Shown here: positions 33,283 to 45,066 of the stretch, in pieces | How positions within the stretch are numbered: the stretch's first letter is position 1 | Layout of the letters: each line of letters starts with the position of its first letter | NCBI GenBank assembly: GCA_030278955.1 | Contig: JAOANR010000003.1 | Location: 35,296,054 to 35,360,053 of the forward strand | Source: Hygrophila difformis | Lineage: Eukaryota > Streptophyta > Magnoliopsida > Lamiales > Acanthaceae | Direction: 5' to 3' | Length of the DNA: 64,000 bases | Program-made: the position numbers and the translations under genes | The notes under the pieces: generated by a model | What the model was told of the DNA's origin: nothing | The model's database searches: none | What the model saw: the letters and a program-made list of their open reading frames with translations, nothing else

Positions 33283-35219
33283 GAGAAAAAGGCATTTTGT
33301 ATTGCTCCTTAATAGAACTTGTAGTCCAGCATACAATTTCGGTAACAAATTTTGAAAACTCACAAAAAAACACTTCAACACAGCACAGTTATGCCATCCT
33401 TCACTCTAAGCAGTATCCCCTCTCCAAACTCCAGAGATTAACATCCCATTATTCCCCAACAGGACGAATTGCCAATCTGCTGCATTCCTCGATCTCGGAA
33501 GACATCACCGAGGACCGCAAATCCAGAGTCGTTCCTAGAATGTCCTACAACATGACCACCCAGAACACTCACCACCAATTAAGGCCAAGTTGGATAATAG
33601 CAGGCACTTTGGGGAGCCAAAACTGTCATCCAGCATTACTTCATTCAGGAGCATGCTCATCTTACCGTCCCCGTTGTTCGTGGATTTCACCGGTGACTAT
33701 CATGGTTCAACCTCCTCCGTCGTTCATGTAATTCGTCAGAGACTTCCATGGACCAATATCCTACTATCGATGCTATCCGATTGCGACCCGAGCCTCAAGC
33801 AGCATACTCACAGCCACACATACATGTCGGAGTACTGCCTCAGTGGATCTCTCAACATAATGTGAACTCGACAAGACTAACCCAAAGAATTCACTTTACA
33901 CACACATATCCCATGCAAACAGGTTCACAATCCACGTATCAACTCAAAGGAATTCCGAAAGAAGGTTGGGCAGAACTGGTTAGGGGCGTGTAAATTTGTC
34001 TTGGGGTTAATGGACTACTGAGGCCAAAGGAACCGACTGATGAAATGTCCCGCGCAAATCACATGATGATGCAACAGCATGAGAAAACACTGACTAAACC
34101 CCAGTACCAACCATCTTAAAAGAGTCCCACACAAGAATGGAATGAAGTTCAATCTCAACTCACAACTTGTCAAACTAAATGCATTACAGGCAATCGGCCC
34201 TTTCCATCCAATCCAACTCTAATACAGGCATCTTGATCTCCTTAATATTTGATTAGGACTTTTTGTTTTTTTTTTTTTTGTTTTTTTTTTCTTCAATTTA
34301 TTTTATTTTTCTTTTTTCTTTTTTTTCTTTTTTTTTTTTTAAGGATTTCGAAATACCAATGATCAAAAGGGCACCTCATGACAATACCTGCACTCCATTG
34401 TGCTACATCATACGACCCCAGCATACTAATTATTACCACCCTCACTTTATTCATGGACTATCCCAAACCCAAATTTATCCTACATCTATTTGCATCATGG
34501 AGAGATGAGCTTGTGAGAGTTCATGATCGGTTCCAAAGGCCTCTGATGGTGTTTGGGTTAGAAAGCAAAAAGGTTGTCTGCAGGCTTAGGCTCAGGGGAT
34601 CAAATGCAATAGTGGTGTGTAGTAACAAGAAAATGTGGTTTCTAGGTGCAGATGAAAAGGTAATTATAGGGTAGGACAATAGAGGTATTCCAAAATCCCT
34701 TATCATGGACAATACGATGGAATGACTATTTGCACGTTCAATGAGTATGAAAGTTAAATTCGAGAGTTAGGGAGGGAACATCACCTGCCCGCACACCAAA
34801 GATTTTGTCGGTTCAGATCACACCAATCTGTTAAACTCCATTGACTTAATGAACACAGCTCCCTCAGCTTTATTCATTCCGGGTAAGTTCTGCAAGCGCC
34901 AACTTTAATCTCTTCCGGGTACACTTGTTTGTTCTCTCGCACTCTTATAGGTTCAACTGCATTTTGATTCTCTAACCAATTTGTTTCGTGACCAATCTGT
35001 CTACAACATCATCAATTCACCTCGCCATCATCGCACCCCATCATTATTCCAGATCTGCTCCTCAAGCTCAGTTTAAGCCTCTCACCCGCCTGCCATCCAT
35101 TCCCAAAAGCCTCCTGCACCACAAAGAATATAGAGGAGGAAAAGACAAGGAAAGATTGTGTTAGTTAAACCAATATAGGACCATTCCTCAAGAATTACTC
35201 CCGCCCCCCCAGGCCTTCA
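33283..35219 (-). other. LINE 3' non-coding region with internal A-rich tract
   Basis: About 1.9 kb lies between the ORF2 stop and the poly(A) tail. An 80-base stretch at 34261-34340, T-rich on the plus strand and A-rich on the LINE strand, divides it. Short ORFs here show no recognisable domain. It is either a long 3' UTR or a short UTR plus transduced flanking DNA. Confidence 0.5.
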
Positions 35220-35861
35220 TTAGAACCATTCCTCAACATTGTCCCATCCTTCTGCTCCTGCTTTCGCCCAAGAATCCGCCAATCCGTTTCTCTCCCTTAG
35301 GATATGTTGAAACCTTACTTCCCCTGAACAACTCACCAGTGTCACAATTGGTCCTACCAGCTCATGGAGACGCCATGGCACCGTACTCGGTTCGGACATC
35401 CATTTCACCACATTTGCCGAGTCACATTCAAATATTATTTTTTGTAGTGGGAAACCTTGATCGCGAATAATGGCCTGACACACCCGACTAATTGCCATGA
35501 GCTCCGCCTTAGTCGAATCCGATGCTCCAATATTTTCAGAAAGAATGTATATCACTTTTCCTGTGTGATCCCTAATGACACCTCCAATTCCGGCCGGGCC
35601 CGGGTTGCCTAGTGCCGATCCATCCGTATTGATCTTCCACCATCCTGCGTCCGGACGTACCCATTTCAATCCCTGTCTATGTACCTTGCCTCTTGGCCTG
35701 AAATATGCAGAGGGACAGTCCATCTGTATATCGTCCAGGCACCATTGTCCAATGTCTGCTAAATTCCATGCTGCCTTCCTCCATATCCAATTCAACCACT
35801 TAATCTCTTCTAATACCACATTCCTTTCCCATGTTTTATCCTTAAAGATTACTTCGTTCAC
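35220..35861 (-). pseudogene. LINE ORF2 C-terminus: RNase H domain
   Basis: The piece encodes a reverse-transcriptase-associated RNase H. WKINTDGSALGNPG has the first catalytic Asp, KAELMAI the Glu, FECDSANV the next Asp, and the HILRERNGLAD block has the last Asp. It degrades the RNA strand of RNA/DNA hybrids. The piece is out of frame with the preceding ORF2 segment; an indel at about 35842-35895 separates them. The catalytic residues look intact. Plant L1 elements often carry such an extra RNase H. Confidence 0.85.
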
Positions 35862-37050
35862 TTCTCTTCCATACGCACCACACCACTGTTAACCTCATCA
35901 TTCTCCATCTCTCCTTCATCCCTCTTTGGAAATCATATCCTATCCACCAACCTAAAAGCTGTTCCACCTTCCCTGGAATAGCAAAGCTCACCCCAAACCA
36001 ATGGGCGCAAGTGTACCACAATGAGCTCACACACGGGCATAGACAAAAAAGATGATCGATCGTTTCTATTCCATTTGAACATAGAACACAGTGAGCTGCC
36101 TCCTGTGGTAAACCACCCTTTCTCGCCAATTCCCATATCACTGGGAGACCATTCTGAGCAGTCTTCCAGGTTAGTAATCTCACCCTCATCGGCACTTTGA
36201 TATTCCACAGGCACTTCCAGAACCACCCTGACTCCTCCCCCTCCGCATCCCAACAATTATTCCAGCATGATCTAACCGAGAATACACCATTCCCCTCCCT
36301 TTTCCAAACCACCCGGTCCTCTATGAACTTGTGTAGTTTTTTGCTTCGGATCACCCTCAAGAAGGCCTCCCAAACTTCTAGTTCCCAATCAAAGAGTTGC
36401 CTCCTCAGTCCAATACGCCAATCCCACACCAGCCCCGACCATACACCGAAGGCAGCCACCACCCCCAGCTTATCTGTGGCCAGCGCATAAATCCTAGGGA
36501 ACTTGTCTCTCAACCTGCACCCCTCCATCACCCATTCATCTTGCCAGAACCTGGCACGTCGTCCATTCCCTATTAAAATCCCGAAACCTCCTCCCATCTC
36601 AGTGCTGTCAAGCTCAACGGAATTCCAAGATTGCGATATATAGCCCCACACAGACTTTGTCCGCCTATTCTCAGGGATCAATGGTGAATTCCCCCCATAA
36701 TATTTATTATCTATCACTTTCTTCCATAAGGCGTTTTCCTTCCCAAACCTCCATCTCCATTTTGTTAAAAGCGCAGCATTCACCCGCCGAGTTTCCCATA
36801 CACTCAACCCTCCCTCCAACTTATGGCTGCATATTCTATTCCACCCGATGGTATGCATCCTTCTTTTATCATCCCACTCGCCCCAAAAAAAAACTCTCTT
36901 GAACTTTTCAATTTTCTCGGCCACCACCCTTGGAACTTTAAATATGGAAAGAAAGTATGTCGGTAGAGAGGATAGAACTGACTTTATGAGACACAGACTT
37001 CCTGCTTGGGAAAGGATTCTTCCTTTCCAACCGGCCAGTCTATTCTCCAC
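35842..37050 (-). pseudogene. LINE ORF2 middle: thumb and zinc-binding RVT domain
   Basis: The segment starts at the RT connection (NRLAGWKGRILSQAGSLCL) and continues with the block FWGEWDDKRRMH. It ends in the zinc-binding domain seen after plant RTs (CVLCSNGIETIDHLFCLC). An in-frame TAG and a lost base between 37050 and 37110 cut it off from the RT, and another frameshift cuts it off from the RNase H. It belongs to a single ancestral ORF2. Confidence 0.87.
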
Positions 37051-37085
37051 CCTCTCGAGAACTGGTTGCTAAATATCAACTCCAT

Positions 37086-39380
37086 TCACCCTCCCTCCAA
37101 TCGGAATGCCCGATATTGCATCGGCCACTGACCCACCCCACATCCCAGAGCTGCTGCAGCGGCATTAAGCATCTCTTGTTGGCAATTGACACCAAAAATT
37201 TTGCTCTTCCTATAGTTTATGCGCAATCCCGTCGTTAATGTCAAGCAACACAGGATTTTCTTAATTAAAGCCACCTGCCTTATCTCTCCCTCGCAAAAGA
37301 TAATTGTGTCATCGGCGTATTGTAAATGAGTTATAGCCGGTCCATCATTCCCCGTCGCCAATCCCTTTATCATGCCAACCTCAACCGCCCTCACCATTAA
37401 TCTGTTGAATATTTCAGCCACTAACACGAACAAGTAGGGGGAAAGAGGGTCTCCTTGTCTTAACCCCCTGTTTATCTTAAAGAACTTTGTAGGTGATCCG
37501 TTGACTAGTACTGCGGCTTTAGCACTGGTTACACATTCCCTCAACCACCCCAACCATTTTTGGCCGAAACCCATCTCCTCCAGCAGACCGAACAGCGCGT
37601 CCCACGACACGTTGTCGTAAGCCTTTGCGAAGTCCAATTTTATCGCAAAACCGCATTGCCCTGAACTTTTTGTTGCTTGAACCACCTCTGCCGCAATAAG
37701 AACACCGTCTAATATTTGCCTACCCCGGATGAATGCCATCTGCGTCTCCCCCACCAAGCTATGGATCACCTCTTTTAACCTCTTGGCTAGTACTTTTGCC
37801 ACCATTTTGTATAAGCTTCCAACTAGGGAAATTGGCCTAAAATCACTGAAACCTGATGGATTTTCAACTTTAGGAATTAACACAACAAAGGATCCCCCAA
37901 CTTCTTTGGGCAGCTTTCCATCCCTTTCGAACCTACCAAACATGCTCATCACATCCGCCTTGACAATCTCCCAGTACCGTTTGAAGAAACCCAGGTTGAA
38001 TCCGTCTGGCCCCGGTGCCCGATTCCCATCACAGCCCCACACCGCCGACCCAACCTCCTCTTCGGAAAATGATCTTTCCAACCAATTTCTGTCTGCTATA
38101 CTTAAACTACTCAGGCCAACATTCCCAACCCTGAACACTGTATCCTCCTGTTGTACAAACATTTTTTTAAAGTAATCGAATGCTGCCTCCTTCAGCTCCT
38201 TCGGATTCTCAATCATTCTGCCCTCGTATTCGATAGACCCGATGAATCCTTTTCTTCTATTAACCGCCGCCATTGCATGGAAAAATTTGGTATTATTGTC
38301 CCCTTCTCTAATCCACTTAATCCTCGATTTTTGGAACCAACGTCTTTCCTCTGCCAAGTAAAGATTTTTTAGGTCCCCTTTCTTCTGACGCCAAGTCTTG
38401 CAGTTCTCATCATCCCCACCCCGATCCTGCAGACTTCCCTCCAACTCCACTATTTCTGTTTCTAACTTCTGAATTTTTCTTTCCAGGTCTGTCGCACTGT
38501 AGCCTTCCCAATTCCTGATTTTTTCTTTCAGCACTCTGAGCTTTTTGCATACTTCTCCATCCCTATTCTGCCCATCCCCACTCTCTCCCTCAACCCACGC
38601 CAGCTTAACCAGATCCGCGAACCCCTTTTCTTCCATCCAATAATTGTAGAACCGGAACGGTTTGTGTCCCCACGACCTCTCTTTGGTCTCTAGATAGACC
38701 GGGTAATGGTCCGACATCACGGACTCACCTCTCCTTTGAACTAAATCGTTGCACACTTGCAACCATCCCGGAGATAAAAGATATCTGTCAAGTCGGCTAG
38801 CAGCCCTCCCACCCCTGCCCACCCAAGTGAAATATCCCACCTCCGAAGGTAAATCAACCAATGCTAACCTATCTACAAAGTTCCTAAAATCCCTCATCGA
38901 TCCGGCATCCTCGCTACTACCTACTCTTTCTCCCACTGATAGTGTTGCATTAAAATCTCCCCATATGCACCATAGCTCTCCGTTCGCCGTATCACATTTC
39001 TGTGCTAGAATTTCCCAAAACTCCCCACGATCCCTTCTACTATTTGGGGCATGAACCGTGATCAAATTAGTTGTCCCCTCTACCCCGTTCATGACTCCCC
39101 TAATCCAAATGAAATTATGCTCTTTATCTACCACTTCAAAGGAGCATCTGTTGATATCCCATATCACTAATAAACCACCTGCATTACCTATTGCCGGCTG
39201 GAAGCAGAATTCAAATCCTCCTGATTTCCATATTCTTCTCAGTAGCCTTTCTCCAATATTTTCCATTTTTGTTTCTTGGGCACACAACACTGTCGGTCTC
39301 TCTTTTTTGCATAGCCTCGTGATCGCCCTTCGCCTCACCCCTCCGTTCAACCCCCTTAAGTTACATGTGATTATCCGCAT
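37086..39380 (-). pseudogene. LINE ORF2 N-terminus: AP endonuclease and reverse transcriptase
   Basis: Residues 1-230 form the apurinic endonuclease that nicks target DNA (MRIITCNLRGLNGG, QETKMEN, the WGDFNA block, SDHYPVY). Residues 440-750 form the reverse transcriptase (the SDFRPISLVG block, FAKAYDNVSW, GLRQGDPLSPYLF), with the catalytic YADD at 37308-37319. The start ATG lies 35 bases after ORF1 ends, the usual close spacing. The frame ends at 37086 because of a small deletion just after the RT core, so full-length ORF2 cannot be made. Confidence 0.92.
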
Positions 39381-39415
39381 AATCCTAATTAACCCAACCT
39401 TCGACCCAATCTATT

Positions 39416-41998
39416 CTATACTCTTTCCAATTCCCCTCTCACCCTTTGCTCCACCAATGCCCTTTCCTTTGTACAAACCAATCCCAGTTCCAATGCCAAG
39501 TCTAAAACTTCCTTCGCCTCCGAATAATCCACCATTTTTACCCCATCGCTCATTCGAAAAGTTGAGAATTGCAATCTTGCAAACTGATTTCCCCTTGATG
39601 CCTCTTCTCCTGATTTTCGCCCTATCACTAAACCCCCCTTTTGAGCTGCCTTCTTCTTACTTGGTCGGCCTCTACGTCTCACCCTTAATCCCCCGCCCAA
39701 CAACAGCTTCATTGCCTCATCTATCCTTTTGTACGGCGAGGAGTTAGTGAAGCGTAATTCTACCTCCTCACTGGGGCGAGAAATTCTACTACCGTCATCC
39801 CCCTCCCTATCCATCGAAGTATCCACAGCTACATCCACCTCTCCCGACTGCACCTCTTCTCTATCATTCTCATATTCTCCTCTATTTGCCCCACTACCCT
39901 CTGCGACCTTTCCCAGCCCAGACCCATCCTCTGAAGGCTCCATCTCCACAACCCTTTGTTCCACCATCGTCATTTCCATCGAGTTTTCCGCAGCTACATC
40001 CACCCCTCCCGGCTCCCCCTCTTCTGTATCTTTCTCAATTTCTCCTCTTATTGCCCCTCTACCCTCTATGACCTCTCCCAACCCAGTCTCAACCTCTGAA
40101 GGCTCCATCTCCACAACCCTATCCCCTATACGCTCCAGATTTGAGAAACCCGAGTGGTTTACTCCCTCTATCCTTAGGCTATTAGCCCAGCCCCATGAAT
40201 TCCCTGAATAACTTTGCTGCCTGAGCCCACCTTCCTTTGACTTCAGAGATCCACTAACTCCATCTATGCAACACCTCTCTCTAGGCCCATCTTCTTTATC
40301 CAATGAGAGGCCCGAAATCCTAACTCCCTCTTTTCCTTTGATACCAGTCCGGCCCCATGTTTTCTCTGATATATTTTGTGTCGAGAGCCCACCGTCCTTT
40401 GGTATCAAAGGCCCACTGTTTGCCTCTTTACAGCCCAACTCTCTAGGACTAATCTCTTTCTCCACACTAAATTTAACCGGCCCACCCAGAATATTATTAT
40501 TTTTGGACTGTAGTGTCCCCTCTTCGATTGATCTTCCCAAGTCGGCTGCACACTCCCCACCATCTTGGTACTCCCCAGGAGGTGTGTTATTACTTATTAT
40601 TGCTTCTTTAGCCGCCATCATATCCAACTTTCCCACATTCCCATGTTCGGCTACTAGAGTCTCCTCCCATTCCCTGGACTTGGCAACCATGGTCTCCCCA
40701 AGTTTCCTTTGCTCCATTACTACGCCTCCCTCCCTGTGCTCGAGCCGGCGCACCTCCGGTGGTATCCCCCCTTCGTCCACGGTGTTTACTTCCTCCACAA
40801 CTTCCTCGCTGGGATTAGCCATAATTCGCACCACCGATATATTGCCGCCAACCCCTACTCGAACCTCCTCAGGGATCGCGTCCCCATCGGATACTGCCAC
40901 CAGAATTCTTGCACGGTCAAGTCTCTTTTTCTCAGCTACTTCCTTATCTATTGTGATCAACTGCCCCCACCCATTCACTAGACAGTGAAAATTCTCTACA
41001 CACCATGCTGTGAGTGGAACACCGAACACATAACACCAGATCAGATTTCGGCGTACCAACTTGCCCTTATCCCACCTTCTCTTCCATGCCACATGCATGC
41101 AGTCACCATGATCCGCCAGATAGTCATTTCTCCTTTCCAAATTATCAAAAATCACTACCACCATATGGCCACCCGCGTAAATTATCTCTAGGGGCTCTTT
41201 GAACTTGTTGTCCAGCCACTCTTGTAAGCCAGTGAGGTCCTCCAGCTGTTTGAGTTCTACTACCGCTGCTCGATCAAACTTTCGAACGTCCTCTTCAACT
41301 TCTTTAAGTATTATCTCGTCATCCTCCCTTCTTACTGTCATGCATCTATTTCTTCCCTGAGTCCCGCAGATTACTTCCGCGTATGTCCTTTCGTCCCGCC
41401 ATGCATCTCCTCCCTTCATAACCTGTCCACTACCACGCGAATCCACCTTTGAGCCTCGGTCCTTCCTAACCATCCATTGCTTCCCTTGCCCTGCTGTTGA
41501 AACGCCATTTCGTCCTCGGCTGGGGAAAGCCCAGTTAGCCCTTAAGCGCCTCCCCTTCCATATTCGACCATTAAACCCTTTGATGACCGATGCTGCTTCC
41601 ATTCTATTCGAGAAACGAAAGAAACCGAATTTATAGCCATTTTCCGGCCATTTCCTCAGTGGGAAGAACCAATCTCGAACCTCCGACATCTTATCGATTT
41701 CTAGGAATAGATCTCTATTATTGGCACTAACTGGAATATTCCCAAGAAACACTCCAAAACCCCCTCTTCGTTCATTTGGACCTCTCAAATTGCCGCCCTC
41801 CGGCGACCTTTTCCAACCACCCCTTACATTCACGCTTCCCTTCTCTCTCCCCGGAAACCTAGACCCGCTCACCCCCTCTCTCGCCGGAGACCTAGACCCG
41901 CTCGCCCCCTCTCTCGCCGAAAAGCTAGACCCGCTCACCCCCTCTCCCGCCGGAAACCTAGACATATCGGAGAAAAAAATTTGCCTCCAAATAAGCAC
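39416..41998 (-). CDS. LINE ORF1: RRM and DUF4283-like RNA-binding protein
   Basis: The 860-residue open frame has no stop. It begins with four near-repeats of about 11-12 residues (SGSRFPAREGA type). It then has an RNA-recognition motif at about residues 75-160, with RNP2 VFLGNIPV and RNP1 GYKFGFFRF. Next comes a DUF4283-like region (WCYVFGVPLTAWCVENF, residues about 340-360). A long acidic, Gly/Glu-rich tail with repeated VVEMEPSE-x-GLG blocks precedes a basic RRRGRPSKKK patch, which looks like an AT-hook or nuclear signal. In L1s this protein coats LINE RNA. The first ATG is used; a second in-frame ATG follows 11 codons later. Confidence 0.85.
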   Translation of the reverse strand: MLIWRQIFFSDMSRFPAGEGVSGSSFSAREGASGSRSPAREGVSGSRFPGREKGSVNVRGGWKRSPEGGNLRGPNERRGGFGVFLGNIPVSANNRDLFLEIDKMSEVRDWFFPLRKWPENGYKFGFFRFSNRMEAASVIKGFNGRIWKGRRLRANWAFPSRGRNGVSTAGQGKQWMVRKDRGSKVDSRGSGQVMKGGDAWRDERTYAEVICGTQGRNRCMTVRREDDEIILKEVEEDVRKFDRAAVVELKQLEDLTGLQEWLDNKFKEPLEIIYAGGHMVVVIFDNLERRNDYLADHGDCMHVAWKRRWDKGKLVRRNLIWCYVFGVPLTAWCVENFHCLVNGWGQLITIDKEVAEKKRLDRARILVAVSDGDAIPEEVRVGVGGNISVVRIMANPSEEVVEEVNTVDEGGIPPEVRRLEHREGGVVMEQRKLGETMVAKSREWEETLVAEHGNVGKLDMMAAKEAIISNNTPPGEYQDGGECAADLGRSIEEGTLQSKNNNILGGPVKFSVEKEISPRELGCKEANSGPLIPKDGGLSTQNISEKTWGRTGIKGKEGVRISGLSLDKEDGPRERCCIDGVSGSLKSKEGGLRQQSYSGNSWGWANSLRIEGVNHSGFSNLERIGDRVVEMEPSEVETGLGEVIEGRGAIRGEIEKDTEEGEPGGVDVAAENSMEMTMVEQRVVEMEPSEDGSGLGKVAEGSGANRGEYENDREEVQSGEVDVAVDTSMDREGDDGSRISRPSEEVELRFTNSSPYKRIDEAMKLLLGGGLRVRRRGRPSKKKAAQKGGLVIGRKSGEEASRGNQFARLQFSTFRMSDGVKMVDYSEAKEVLDLALELGLVCTKERALVEQRVRGELERV

Positions 41999-42032
41999 CC
42001 CAAAAAGAGAATTGTAATAGGATTAGGTAATG

Positions 42033-42048
42033 ATCCCCTTACAAACTT
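42033..42048 (+). repeat. LINE target-site duplication, right copy
   Basis: This is identical to 33255-33270. Confidence 0.92.
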
Positions 42049-42963
42049 GATCAATTAAAATTAGGGGTGAGTGCTCTGCAGGGTGCCCCTAACTATTCAC
42101 TTCGTGCCTTTATGGACGATGGTGACCCCGCGCGAAATTTGAGATACATTGCCAAAACGGCATGAGATATATGGCCTACACTCTCGTGAATATCCATATG
42201 GGTTTCCCGAGGCTCCGGAGTGGTACTGGGTATGGCAGATACGGTTGCGGCCGCCGGACTACCGGCTAAACTTGACGAGATTGCAATGCAATTGTGAAAT
42301 ACTGAAATACTAAATCTTGGGTGTAATGGGGATAATTAAAATGTTTATTTTTGGTCTATTTAAATTATTTAATGCTTTATTCAAATTAATTATGGCTTTT
42401 ACTTTGAATTATGTTAAATGTGTTTTTAATTAGAGCCATGAATTAAATTATGCAAGTCATTTAGTTAATTGAATTAAAATGTTTATGATTTAATGGCATG
42501 CTTTTATTTAAGTATTAAATTAATGGCTTTGAAACCCCATGATTATGTATGTGTTAACTTACTCAGCAAGTTGTGCTGACCAAACCATTTATTTCCTTTT
42601 TCTTACAGAGTATGTGGAATGAGCATGAGCACGTACATGCATGGGATTTTGGAAATTTTATATTTTAAATTCTTGCATTAGACTATAGTATAAACGGGCC
42701 TGTTTAACCCGTGTTTTGGCCATGTTGGCCCTACTTACATTTTTCGCTGCAATACTTATACATAGATATTGTTTTTCCGTTGCATTATGATATTACTTTC
42801 GAACTTATATCGTATGGGCTGTTTTTAAATATTTTAAATGTTTTAAATTCTGCAATACCTAGCCTTGCATCTCTTTAGCAAGCCCGGAGAAACCGTGTCT
42901 TGCTAGGGAGATGTGGCGGTGACATCCCGACCTGGGTGACCAAAAACCGGGGTGTTACAAAGT

Positions 42964-42975
42964 TGGTATCAGAGC
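42964..42975 (+). other. Primer binding site of element C (initiator tRNA-Met)
   Basis: TGGTATCAGAGC, complementary to the 3' end of plant initiator tRNA-Met, lies four bases after the LTR end. Confidence 0.92.
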
Positions 42976-43277
42976 CCGGATATTTTAAAACTACTATTTT
43001 CAAACCATTATTATTTTTAAACTACTATTATTATTAATATTATTATTTTTAAGTGTGCACTAGCATTTTGACTATTATTTTAAATTCTAAAATATTAGTT
43101 CCATGGAATAAATTTTTATTTTTTTTTTAAACCCATGTAAATTAGAAAAAATATATATATACAGTGCATGAATTATTTTTGGGGGGAATCATTATTTGCA
43201 TATGCATACTGCATTACCTTTATTTAGAGAACTTAGAATCTTGGCGAAGTTTAACTTAGATCTCTTGCTTGCGTTAG

Positions 43278-43646
43278 ATGGCGAACCAAGACATGATGAA
43301 CCTAATGGCCAAAATGATGAACGCTCACTTCGATTCCTAACAAACCATAGAACAAATGAAACATCGTATAGCTTAATTGGAAGCAAATCTGCACCACATG
43401 GGCAACTTAAGAGAGGCGGACCACCACCGTATAAATCAGCTCGAACACCTAGTCCAAACCCTTACCACACAGAACCTAGTTTTGAAGGACCTTGTTGTCG
43501 CTCATGGGGAGGACTTGAACCACATTTTTGACGACCTATTGCCGCCGAGTTCGGAGGAGGAAGATCCGGAGGAGGATCCTGCTACCATGCGGAGGACACT
43601 TAGAGGCGATAGGAATTCTATTTTTAGTAGACACCACTTTTGCTAA
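43278..43646 (+). pseudogene. Element C leader ORF (ORF0), two stops
   Basis: Between primer site and gag is a frame starting MANQDMMNLM at 43278 that aligns along its length with the intact 111-codon frame of element D (54847-54512). It has TAA stops near codons 21 and 33, both where D has a sense codon, and a changed C-terminus. The conserved part (NLREADHHRINQLE) predicts a coiled coil, followed by an acidic SSEEEDPEEDP stretch. I do not recognise the protein. Its preservation in two diverged elements suggests it was once translated. Confidence 0.6.
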
Positions 43647-43929
43647 GAAAATATTTCCATTTTTGTATACCTTCTCACTTGTACTAAAAATTTCTTTTAA
43701 GGAAATAAAATACAAGATTTATTTACGAAAAAAAATAATTAAATATGGACAGACCTGTCCGAAAAAAATCGAAATAAAATAAAATAAAATAAGATAAAAT
43801 AAAACCCAAAATCATACGGCACTTCTCAGTCCGATCGAGCACTACGTGCAAAATTACAAACACATTTATAAATATTGTTTAGACTATATATTATTTTCAC
43901 AAGTCCTAATCTACAACATTTGTAACAGA
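43647..43929 (+). other. Element C leader, non-coding
   Basis: AT-rich leader with an (AATAA)n run at about 43770-43805. I see nothing else in it. Confidence 0.5.
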
Positions 43930-45066
43930 ATGGCACCCAGAGGTAGACCGAGGACCCAACCTGCTCCCCAAAATACTACTGAGGTCCCACCAAATGACAC
44001 GGAACCTGTAGAAGCACAACCCCAAGGTGCGCAGGACGCCCCCGCACCGAACAATGTGGGCGATCGTCTTCGGATGCTAGAGGAGATCTTGATTGCGCTA
44101 GGGAACGCGCAAGTCAATTACGGTCAAGCTGCGGCGGTACCTCCGCCCCAAGCTCGCCCCAACTATCTGGCAATGGTGAATCCTTACCAGCCGCCCCACT
44201 ACGCTGGTGAGGAGGATCCAGCAAAACTGGAAGAATGGATCCGGACCCTTGACAAGGTGCTGGGTGCAGTCAAATGTCCGGAAGGAGAGAGAGTGCACGT
44301 CGCTTCGTACTACTTGGGAGGCGAAGTGGACGACTCGTGGCAGGCGACTCAAGCAAAACTGCAAGAAGATGAAGAGCCCTACTCGTGGGCGGAAATGATG
44401 GAGCTGCTCAGGGATAGATTCTATCCCTTGAGTACTAAAGAAGCGATGTACAAAGAGTTTCTGTCGCTGAGACAAGGAGGCCAGACCGTGCAAAAGTACT
44501 ACATTCGGTTCAAGGAGCTTGTGAGATTCGCACCAAGATTAGTACCCACGGACGCAGAGAAAGCTCAGAAATTTGAAATGGGGCTAAACCTGGCAGTGCG
44601 CGAGGTGATCACAGGGGTACACTACCCTGATCTGCGAGCCGTATACGACCGCGCTGTGGCAGTGGCGCGGGTACAGCAACTAAAAAGGAGAGTGAGTGGG
44701 GAGTCCAGCCGAGGCCCCCAAGACAAGAGGAACAAGGATGCGAGAGGTGAGAACAATGCGAGAAGGAATGAGCAGCGGAGAGGGTCGACTAGGCCGCAAC
44801 AAACCAATAATGGAAGGAGGTTTAACCAAGAAGAACTGGTGCCACCCTGCCCGAGGTGTGGGCGACCCCATCTGGCGAGGGGATGCCCTCAACAGGGGGC
44901 ATGCTTTCGGTGTGGTCGCATGGGCCACATACGTCGGGAGTGCCGAACAAGGATTGAAAACATAGCGAAAAGGGAAGACTTGGTCACGGGGCAGGGACAG
45001 GCTCAAAATCAAAACGGACGGAACGATAACAATCAGGGGTACAGACCCCCTCAAAAATCAATTTAG
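43930..45066 (+). pseudogene. gag: Element C gag (cut by element D)
   Basis: I chose the ATG at 43930 (MAPRGRPRTQP), which matches the gag start of element D; the open frame extends 28 codons upstream without similarity. The capsid domain spans about residues 95-260 (KLEEWIRTLDKVL, SWAEMMELLRDRFYPLS, VRFAPRLVPTD). Zinc-binding CPRCGRPHLARGC and an intact CCHC knuckle, CFRCGRMGHIRREC, follow. The frame itself has no internal stop. It ends in a TAG formed at the element D junction, and the Gln-rich tail resumes at 57117. Confidence 0.88.

Larger units (their letters stand above)
33271..42032 (-). mobile_element. L1-clade plant LINE (BNR-like, RRM in ORF1), 8.76 kb
   Basis: The reverse-strand non-LTR retrotransposon lies between 16-bp target duplications. 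Its poly(A) tail reads as T-run 33271-33282 on the plus strand, and the 5' end is near 42032. It has ORF1 with an RNA-recognition motif and ORF2 with endonuclease, reverse transcriptase, zinc finger and RNase H. The RRM-type ORF1 is the hallmark of the BNR group described from beet, and the RNase H tail is typical of many plant L1s. The copy looks full length, with about 34 bases before ORF1, but ORF2 is frameshifted. Confidence 0.93.
31687..42959 (+). repeat. Element C 5' LTR (~2.5 kb without the LINE)
   Basis: The LTR begins TGTAATACCCGAG and ends GGTGTTACA. It is interrupted from 33271 to 42048 by the LINE and its target duplication. A (TAAA)n microsatellite lies near the start (about 31710-31745), and TCTATAAATAG at 32208-32218 is the likely TATA box. 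The copy at 60936 is very similar. Confidence 0.9.

Noticed and set aside
37729..40988. Forward-strand frames opposite the LINE (for example 39058-39747, 40266-40988)
   Set aside because: They are shadows of ORF1 and ORF2 on the other strand, with Ser/Pro-rich composition that follows from the antisense codons.
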